From: JBBDYH01 sp040901795 | Lineage (GTDB): Bacteria > Planctomycetota > Planctomycetia > Pirellulales > JALHPA01 | Direction of reading: 5' to 3' | Length of the DNA stretch: 64,000 nt | Assembly: GCA_040901795.1 (NCBI GenBank) | Contig: JBBDYH010000067.1 | Coordinates: forward strand, 68,136 to 132,135 | Shown here: positions 58,804 to 64,000 of the stretch, piece by piece | Numbering within the stretch: the first letter of the stretch is position 1 | How the letters are laid out: every line of letters starts with the position of its first letter | The notes under the pieces: model-generated | What the model was told of the DNA's origin: nothing | Database searches by the model: none | Seen by the model: only the letters and a program-made list of their open reading frames with translations | Program-made: the position numbers and the translations under genes

Positions 58804-59034
58804 TCATTCATCGCGGAGCAGCGCGTCGAGGATTTCCGGCGTTAGTCCTCGGGCTTCGGCTTGGGCGCCGATCTCGTCCATGATTTCTTTGAGCGGCCGA
58901 GCGGGGCCAAGCGTCAGCTCACGCAGCCGGAGACTGAGGAGAATCGCCAGTTTGCGCTGTTCCTCGGGTGAGGCGTCACGATAGGCCCTGGCAGCCTCTG
59001 GATCGACAGGGATAGAGATGGTTGCCGTTGTCAT
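58804..59034 (-). CDS. Small antitoxin-like protein, orphan
   Basis: A 76-residue protein MTTATISIPVDPEAARAYRD, ASPEEQRKLAILLSLRLREL, then EIMDEIGAQAEARGLTPEIL. Similar short proteins occur in planctomycetes and cyanobacteria, usually classed as VapB-like antitoxin and followed by a PIN toxin gene. Here nothing follows; the M16 gene is convergent. Its helical nature and start strand fit a DNA-binding antitoxin but this is inferred. Confidence 0.55.
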   Translation of the reverse strand: MTTATISIPVDPEAARAYRDASPEEQRKLAILLSLRLRELTLGPARPLKEIMDEIGAQAEARGLTPEILDALLRDE

Positions 59035-59290
59035 AATTGCACCGAATCGAATCGATGGGTTTCATGAATTGTAACACAAGGGTATCCCAACTTCATGGAA
59101 GCGCGACTGGTCAGATGGCCGAGCCGGTCTCGTTCGTTTTCCCGCCAGTCTTTTTTTCTGCCGCGAACCTCTGGTCCCGATGTCACGTAAGATTGCTGCC
59201 TGCGGTCGCACTGCGCAATGCCGCAACCCTGGTGAGCGTGGGGAAACCCCTCTATACTGGGTAAAACGAACCCGGCGAGTGAGTTCGGCG

Positions 59291-59578
59291 ATGAACGAGA
59301 AGTCGGCCCGCCAGCGGCGGCTGGTTCATTATCGCGGCCACGTGCAGGGAGTCGGCTTCCGCTATACGGCGCGACAAGTTGCCGCGGGGTTTGACGTGAC
59401 CGGTTACGTGCAGAACCTCGCCGATGGCCGGGTCCGGCTCGTTGCCGAAGGTCTGCCGCAGGAGCTCGATCGGTTCCTTGACGAGCTCAGTGGTCGAATG
59501 GCCGGGTATATTCGGGAGACTCAGTCCGACGTTGCGCCGGCGATCAACGAGTTCGAGGATTTTGAGATCAGGCATTAG
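59291..59578 (+). CDS. acyP: Acylphosphatase
   Basis: A 95-residue acylphosphatase with the active-site signature RGHVQGVGFRYTARQVAAGF and the second motif VTGYVQNLADGRVRLVAEGL (Arg and Asn catalytic residues present). It hydrolyses acyl phosphates. Length typical. The ATG at 59291 is preferred; a longer frame to 59180 has no family match. Confidence 0.95.
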   Translation: MNEKSARQRRLVHYRGHVQGVGFRYTARQVAAGFDVTGYVQNLADGRVRLVAEGLPQELDRFLDELSGRMAGYIRETQSDVAPAINEFEDFEIRH

Positions 59579-59582
59579 TGCG

Positions 59583-59705
59583 TAATGACCAATGACCAAG
59601 CACCAATGACCAAAGCAACGGCGGCAAATCATTGGTCATTGGGATTTGGTCCTTGGGGCTTCGTTTAGCATTCTGGCTTCGACATTCGTCATTATTTACC
59701 CGCCA
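59583..59705. repeat. TGACCAATG and CATTCG repeats before the ABC permease
   Basis: taatgaccaatgaccaag and caccaatgaccaaag face cattggtcattgggattt, followed by cttcgacattcgtcatta. Same composite as 55927-56035. Confidence 0.6.
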
Positions 59706-59710
59706 CTTCC

Positions 59711-61201
59711 ATGCTTCCTCTGTTCGGCGCCCTCTCGACCTGGCTGACCCCGTTTTGGCTTCTGGCGGCCGGTGTGCTGGTCGCCATGGTCGTGTTCGGA
59801 TTAGCCTACGGCGTGATTCGATTGTCTTCGCGGCGATTGACGCTGACGATCCACTCCAGCCTCCGCGAGGGTTTCTTGCTGCCGGTGCTCGTGTTGGGTG
59901 GCATCCTGAGCGTGTATGCGGTGGCCGTCGCCTTCGTCGTCCCGTTCGAGTCTTTTGTGCGCTCGGTCGCGCGGCTGGCGGCGGCGACGACGGTGGACCA
60001 GGAGATCGAAGTTCCCGCCGACGCTAAGGAGCTGGAAGTCGACTTGGGCGTCGTTCCCGCCGAGGTGAGCGAGTTCGAGATCGAAGCCAACCAGAACATG
60101 TACTTCACCGTTGAGCTCCCCGGCGCGACAGAGAGCTTTAGCGAAACGCGAGTCGCGCTGCTTCCTAACGAGAAGTTCACCTGGGACAAGCAGAACAACC
60201 AAAAATATCTGTTTTACGGCGATACGACCCGCCTCTTCCTGACGAACAATAGCGCCTTGCCGGCCAAGGCGACTATTACGGTCATCACGCAGCCCGAGCA
60301 TCCCGAGGCCAAGGCCATCCCTTGGACGGCCGGTTTATTCATTGCGCTGGTCGTGGGTTTTTTGCTGCTGCGGGCGGCCATGCCGCGGGTCATGGCTGTG
60401 GCCACGACTACGGCGAAGGAGGCGCTCGCGCAGCCGCTGTTCCAGATCGTGGTCGCCATTGGCGTGGCGTTTCTGACCATTACGGTCTTTATTCCCTACA
60501 ACACCTTCGGCGACGACGTCAGCATGCTGAAGGACACGAACCTGTCGTTTTTGATGATCTTGTCGATCTTCGTCGCGCTCTGGACGGCCAGCGTCGGTCT
60601 GGCTGATGAACTCGAAGGTCGTACCGCATTGACGGTGCTCAGCAAGCCGATTGGCCGGCCGCAATTCCTGGTGGGCAAGTTTTTGGGTGTGTTGCTGCCG
60701 GTGCTGTTGATGTTCCTGTTTTTGGGCACTCTGTTCCTGTTGTCCGTGGCGTTCAAGACCGTCTACGACGCCCGCGAGTCGGCACAGCAAGAGCCGATCT
60801 GGCAGCGGTGCTACGCAGAGATGATCGGCATTGTGCCGGGCTTGGCGCTGGCATTTATGGAGACCGTGGTCATGGCGGCCATTGCCGTCGCGATTGCCAC
60901 GCGGCTGCCGATGCTGGCCAACTTGAGCATTTGCTTTACGATCTATATCGTGGGGCACTTGCTACCGCTGCTGGTGATGTCGAAGCGAGTCAGCGACCCC
61001 TACGGCATTATCCAGTTCATGGGTCAATTCTTCGCGGTCGTGCTGCCGGTGCTGGAGCACTTCAATATCTACGCGGCGATCGCTGGCGGCGTCGAGGTGC
61101 CCTGGGACTATCTCGGTTGGGCGCTGGCCTATTGCGTGCTCTACAGCGGAGTGGCGATGCTCTTCGCGCTGGTGCTATTCGAGGACCGCGACCTGGCTTA
61201 G
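59711..61201 (+). CDS. ABC-2 type transporter permease-like membrane protein
   Basis: A 496-residue membrane protein with two N-terminal helices (residues about 12-35 and 52-82). A soluble region (about 90-200) reads EIEVPADAKELEVDLGVVPA, then FEIEANQNMYFTVELPGATE. About seven further helices include FQIVVAIGVAFLTITVFIPY, KFLGVLLPVLLMFLFLGTLF and ANLSICFTIYIVGHLLPLLV. The arrangement and the FVALWTASVGLADELEGRTA, LTVLSKPIGRPQFLVGKFLG segment resemble ABC-2-type permeases that move natural products or lipids. No ATPase gene lies nearby, so the partner must be elsewhere. Substrate unknown. Confidence 0.75.
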   Translation: MLPLFGALSTWLTPFWLLAAGVLVAMVVFGLAYGVIRLSSRRLTLTIHSSLREGFLLPVLVLGGILSVYAVAVAFVVPFESFVRSVARLAAATTVDQEIEVPADAKELEVDLGVVPAEVSEFEIEANQNMYFTVELPGATESFSETRVALLPNEKFTWDKQNNQKYLFYGDTTRLFLTNNSALPAKATITVITQPEHPEAKAIPWTAGLFIALVVGFLLLRAAMPRVMAVATTTAKEALAQPLFQIVVAIGVAFLTITVFIPYNTFGDDVSMLKDTNLSFLMILSIFVALWTASVGLADELEGRTALTVLSKPIGRPQFLVGKFLGVLLPVLLMFLFLGTLFLLSVAFKTVYDARESAQQEPIWQRCYAEMIGIVPGLALAFMETVVMAAIAVAIATRLPMLANLSICFTIYIVGHLLPLLVMSKRVSDPYGIIQFMGQFFAVVLPVLEHFNIYAAIAGGVEVPWDYLGWALAYCVLYSGVAMLFALVLFEDRDLA

Positions 61202-61265
61202 GGTGTGACCAGGCCGCCGCGGCCGCCGGCCCACCATCGACTAATCGCTGGCAGTCAGCCGGCGG

Positions 61266-62504
61266 CTACTTTTCAATGCGATAGAGGTGCGTCGTCGTGC
61301 GGACCAAGAGCGCATTGTCGGCCACCGCCGGCGAAGCCATGCAGCCGTCGTCGAGTTTGTTGGTCGCCAAGAGTTTCAACTCGCGGCCCGGCTCGAGCAC
61401 AGGGGATTCACCTTCCTGACTGAAGAAATACAGCCGGCCGTCGGCGAAAACAGGCGAAGCCGTGTAGTTCCCGCCTAACCGCTGGGTCCAGACCGGCTTG
61501 CCGGACTTGGCCTCGACGCACGAGAAGATGCCGGCGTCGTTGACCATATAGATCAAGTCATCGACCATGATCGGCGTCGAGCGCGTGGGAATCGACTTCG
61601 GCTGTTTCCACGGAACGTGCGACTTCGTCACGTCGCCTTGGCCTTCGGGCCGCACTGCGAATAGTTGGAAGCCGCCGGCCGCCGTCGTGGCGTAGATCAT
61701 GCCATGGCCCCACAACGGCCGCGCCGATACGTTCATCCCGCCGCTCTTCACGCGCCAGATTTCATTGCCCGTGCGCGGATCGTAGGAGATCGTAGCACCG
61801 GCGCTGGGATTGATTAATTGTGGCTGTCCGTTGACGGTGATCAGCCGGGGGGTGCCATACGCCTTCTTAAAGTCGCCGTCTTCGGTGCCGTAATCGATTC
61901 CGCGATCTTTCTTCCAGACTGTATCGCCCGAGTTCTTGTCGAAGGCCACCACGTACTGCAGATCGAACCCGTCGTAGTTCACGATCAGCAGGTTTTCAAA
62001 CAAGATTGGCGAGGAGCCGGGGCCGCGAAAGTGATCGCAGGGCAAGTCCTGCCGCTTCCAGAGGACCTTGCCCGTGGCAGTGTCGATCGCCGCGGTGCCG
62101 TGCGCGCCGAAGTGCACATACACGCGGCCTTCCTCGATCGCCGGCGTCGGCGAGGCGTAGCTGTTGAACGGATTGATGTACTGCGGCTTTTTGATAAAAA
62201 AAACGCGCTCATTGTGCGTGACCTTGCCGCTCTTCAGATCGACGCGGACCGCGAACAGCGACGTGCCGTCCTCGGTCGCAGTGGTCATCCAGATCTGGTC
62301 CCCCCACACGACCGGCGAGGACCAGCCTTTGCCGTGAATCTCCGTCTTCCAGGCAATGTTCTCCGTTTCGCTAAACGTCACCGGCAGGTTCTTGGCCTTG
62401 CCATGGCCGTCGCCATTGGGCCCACGAAACTCCGGCCAGTTGTCGCCGGCGAGGGAAAGCGAGGCGGTGAATATGCACGTTGTAAGTAAAGTGGCAAGGC
62501 GCAT
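61266..62504 (-). CDS. PQQ-like beta-propeller quinoprotein
   Basis: A 412-residue exported protein (signal MRLATLLTTCIFTASLSLAG). The propeller repeats are typical of planctomycete 'outer membrane protein assembly factor BamB family' proteins: NWPEFRGPNGDGHGKAKNLP, VWGDQIWMTTATEDGTSLFA, ALDTATGKVLWKRQ-type blades (actual AIDTATGKVLWKRQDLPCDH) and NSGDTVWKKDRGIDYGTEDG. The C-terminus is LLVRTTTHLYRIEK. These look like sulfatase- or alcohol-dehydrogenase-type propellers without the quinone-binding enzyme core, so a structural or binding role is likely. Confidence 0.85.
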   Translation of the reverse strand: MRLATLLTTCIFTASLSLAGDNWPEFRGPNGDGHGKAKNLPVTFSETENIAWKTEIHGKGWSSPVVWGDQIWMTTATEDGTSLFAVRVDLKSGKVTHNERVFFIKKPQYINPFNSYASPTPAIEEGRVYVHFGAHGTAAIDTATGKVLWKRQDLPCDHFRGPGSSPILFENLLIVNYDGFDLQYVVAFDKNSGDTVWKKDRGIDYGTEDGDFKKAYGTPRLITVNGQPQLINPSAGATISYDPRTGNEIWRVKSGGMNVSARPLWGHGMIYATTAAGGFQLFAVRPEGQGDVTKSHVPWKQPKSIPTRSTPIMVDDLIYMVNDAGIFSCVEAKSGKPVWTQRLGGNYTASPVFADGRLYFFSQEGESPVLEPGRELKLLATNKLDDGCMASPAVADNALLVRTTTHLYRIEK

Positions 62505-62779
62505 GGATTCATCTAGGCTTGGGGGGTTCGCAGTTGGCATTTATAAGGAGCTAAATCGCAGGTGTTTCGCGATCATCGCTCGAATCAGGAGAACATTTTG
62601 ATCCGGCAAAGCGGCTGCGTCAAACGAGTTGCTCAACGAATAATCCTCAACGAGCCCGGAATCAAAAATGTTCCCGGCGTGGCAGAACAGGAGCCATGCG
62701 TGTTAGAATTGCTGTGCCGTCCTTGGCAGGCGATCCCATTCGCGAACGAGATCCGTTGAGAGGACGAGCGGAAACGGCT

Positions 62780-63025
62780 ATGCCGACGGTATTGCGAAGC
62801 GGTCCGTATCGCTTTTACTTTTGGAGTCACGAATCGTCCGAGCCTGCGCATATTCACGTAGACCGTGACGATTCCTCGGCAAAGTATTGGTTGCAACCCG
62901 TGTCGCTCGCTCGGAATCTCGGCTTTCGAGCCCACGAATTAAGGCGAGTGCAGGCACTCGTTGTTCAACATCAAGCTCAACTCTTGGAGGCTTGGCATGG
63001 GCATTTTGGCACAGGCGGCGGATGA
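62780..63025 (+). CDS. DUF4160 protein
   Basis: An 81-residue protein: MPTVLRSGPYRFYFWSHESS, EPAHIHVDRDDSSAKYWLQP, then FRAHELRRVQALVVQHQAQL. Matches the small DUF4160 family (PTVxxxxGYRFFFYSxExxEPxHVHV). The ATG at 62780 fits; the longer frame from 62696 is not supported. The next gene, a DUF2442 protein, overlaps its end, the usual two-gene arrangement suspected to be a toxin-antitoxin-like or accessory pair. Confidence 0.85.
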   Translation: MPTVLRSGPYRFYFWSHESSEPAHIHVDRDDSSAKYWLQPVSLARNLGFRAHELRRVQALVVQHQAQLLEAWHGHFGTGGG

Positions 63026-63290
63026 GCGCGTAGCGGGCGTGGAGCTATCCGAGGATAGCCTTTCGGTCGCACTTCGCGACGGCCGTACGATATCGGTACC
63101 GCTCGCCTGGTATCCAAGACTTTTGAATGCCACCCCAGAACAGCGAAACAACTGGCAGATTGCTGGTGGAGGCTATGGCCTCTATTGGCCGGAAATCGAT
63201 GAAGACCTTAATACGGAGGGTTTATTGAGAGGAGCGCCCGCCCCGCGGCAAAGTGCGAGCGCCCTCAACATTGATGAAAAAGGCGAATAG
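62997..63290 (+). CDS. DUF2442 protein
   Basis: A 97-residue protein, GILAQAADERVAGVELSEDS, LSVALRDGRTISVPLAWYPR, LLNATPEQRNNWQIAGGGYG and LYWPEIDEDLNTEGLLRG. This is the DUF2442 fold (V-x-F-x-D-x-x-L-x-V-x-L-x-D-G-R-x-I-x-V-P-L-x-W-x-P-R-L). It overlaps the DUF4160 gene by 29 bases and is translated in a different frame, so the two are coupled. Confidence 0.85.
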   Translation: MGILAQAADERVAGVELSEDSLSVALRDGRTISVPLAWYPRLLNATPEQRNNWQIAGGGYGLYWPEIDEDLNTEGLLRGAPAPRQSASALNIDEKGE

Positions 63291-63322
63291 CACCTGTACG
63301 CTCCGGGGAGAGATCGATACGG

Positions 63323-63883
63323 TTAATCCTCCATGACCTCGGCCTCTTTGCCCTTGGCCAAATCCGCGACGATGCCTTCGTACTTCTTAGTGAGCTCCTG
63401 GACGTCTTCCTTAAGGCTGTCGCAGTCGTCTTCGGTCAGGTCTTTATCCTTCTGGGCCTGATCGGCGGCCTTGTTGCCGTCACGGCGGACGTTGCGGATC
63501 GCGACCTTGGACTCTTCGGCCAGCTCCTTGATCCGCGCTACCAGCTTTCGGCGCACGTCGGTCGAAAGCGGCGGGATGCTGAGCCGGATCACGCGCCCGT
63601 CGCTCTGCGGGTTGAGGCCCAGGTCGCTGGTGCGGATCGCTTTCTCGATGTCCTTGATCGTGCCGGGATCAAAGGGCCGGATGACGATTTGCGTGGGTTC
63701 GGGAGCGCCCACTTGTGCAATCGCCTTCAGCGGTGAATGCGACCCATAGACTTCGACGCGCAGAGAATCCACCAGTCCTGGGTTCGCCCGGCCAGTGCGA
63801 ATGCCGCCTAACGCTTGTTTGAAGACGTCGACTGCTTTTTCCATTCGCTCTTCGCTGTCGAGCAGGATGTCATCGGCGGCCAT
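63323..63883 (-). CDS. frr: Ribosome recycling factor
   Basis: A 186-residue Frr of the usual length. It starts MAADDILLDSEERMEKAVDV, then LGGIRTGRANPGLVDSLRVE, VYGSHSPLKAIAQVGAPEPT, and ends LTKKYEGIVADLAKGKEAEV. With EF-G it splits the ribosome after termination. Its upstream neighbours (commonly pyrH and tsf) are beyond the right edge. The 3' side of the gene is convergent with the DUF2442 gene. Confidence 0.97.
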   Translation of the reverse strand: MAADDILLDSEERMEKAVDVFKQALGGIRTGRANPGLVDSLRVEVYGSHSPLKAIAQVGAPEPTQIVIRPFDPGTIKDIEKAIRTSDLGLNPQSDGRVIRLSIPPLSTDVRRKLVARIKELAEESKVAIRNVRRDGNKAADQAQKDKDLTEDDCDSLKEDVQELTKKYEGIVADLAKGKEAEVMED

Positions 63884-63924
63884 GATTGAGGCTCCCTTCG
63901 CTCGCTTCTAGGCTCTGCCTTCGT

Positions 63925-64000
63925 CCCTCGTTCCAACGCTCCGCGTGGGAACAAAGCCTTCGCCGCTCCGCGGCGCGAACTGGCAGTTCGTGCCGCGGAG
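63925..64000. repeat. GTTCCAACGC REP-like element, right edge
   Basis: GTTCCAACGCTCCGCGTGGG (from 63930) is one near-palindromic unit of the family at 24184. It is followed by CGCCGCTCCGCGGCG and a further TGGCAGTTCGTGCCGCGGAG piece that runs to the window end. Upstream of frr. Confidence 0.6.

Noticed and set aside
1..64000. CRISPR arrays and tRNA or rRNA genes
   Set aside because: No set of evenly spaced direct repeats with unique spacers was found, and no tRNA T-arm or rRNA signature sequence could be recognised. Short tandem words such as 10151-10186 have no spacers.

Overview
The window reads as a stretch of chromosome from a GC-rich planctomycete, most likely Pirellulales-like. The evidence is two secreted PEP-CTERM proteins with dockerin-like Ca-binding repeats, a protein opening with the planctomycete-style NPYxxP motif, an HTH plus receiver regulator of planctomycete type, metal ABC permeases carrying a DtxR-like tail (an arrangement known from the PVC relative Chlamydia), and inverted-repeat families in almost every intergenic gap. 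This placement is inferred from gene content; no rRNA or tRNA gene was found.

Layout. 1-4.5 kb: a minus-strand unit of ECF sigma factor, zinc-finger anti-sigma factor and RND efflux permease (cut by the window edge), divergent from a TolC-like outer-membrane lipoprotein gene with a frameshift. 4.5-9.1 kb: yqgE, rsgA, an FHA protein, a TIGR01212-type radical SAM enzyme and an ornithine cyclodeaminase family enzyme. 9.1-12 kb: a gene-poor gap, then the first PEP-CTERM/dockerin protein. 12-25.4 kb: HTH-receiver regulator, smc, a FlgI-like lipoprotein with HEAT repeats, a TlpA-like thioredoxin protein, yidD-rnpA, mutS and fliG. 25.5-31 kb: a pterin synthase, a CitG-family protein, a small phosphatase, a truncated ftsY, several small membrane proteins, a zinc-ribbon protein and an orphan antitoxin-like gene. 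31-45 kb: second PEP-CTERM paralog, small membrane and HTH proteins, alpha/beta hydrolase, ppk1, a metallohydrolase-like secreted protein, a hicBA remnant, a CbpA-type DnaJ, a phosphatase-cytochrome fusion, a formate dehydrogenase-like molybdoenzyme and a His-rich secreted peptide.

45-64 kb: an NtrC-type regulator, a FemAB/CelD-type acetyltransferase, a RelE-type toxin-antitoxin pair and a HAD phosphatase. A metal uptake operon follows on the minus strand (substrate-binding protein, ATPase, two permeases), with an outer-membrane barrel gene just upstream. The rest is a GNAT enzyme, a pair of M16 peptidases (one lacking the zinc motif), acylphosphatase, an ABC-2 type permease, a PQQ-like propeller protein, a DUF4160/DUF2442 pair and frr.

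The most interesting system is the metal operon (about 49.3-55.0 kb). Both permeases end in a DtxR/MntR-like winged-helix and dimerisation domain that keeps the metal-ligand positions. Palindromes of the form TTTTGA-N4-TCAAAA flank a good sigma70-type promoter before the binding-protein gene, and a near-identical site lies before the upstream barrel gene. This suggests a self-contained metal regulon in which the transporter carries its own repressor domain. Elsewhere, a dual-specificity phosphatase fused to a cytochrome c'-like CxxCH tail, the FlgI-HEAT lipoprotein and the truncated ftsY stand out.
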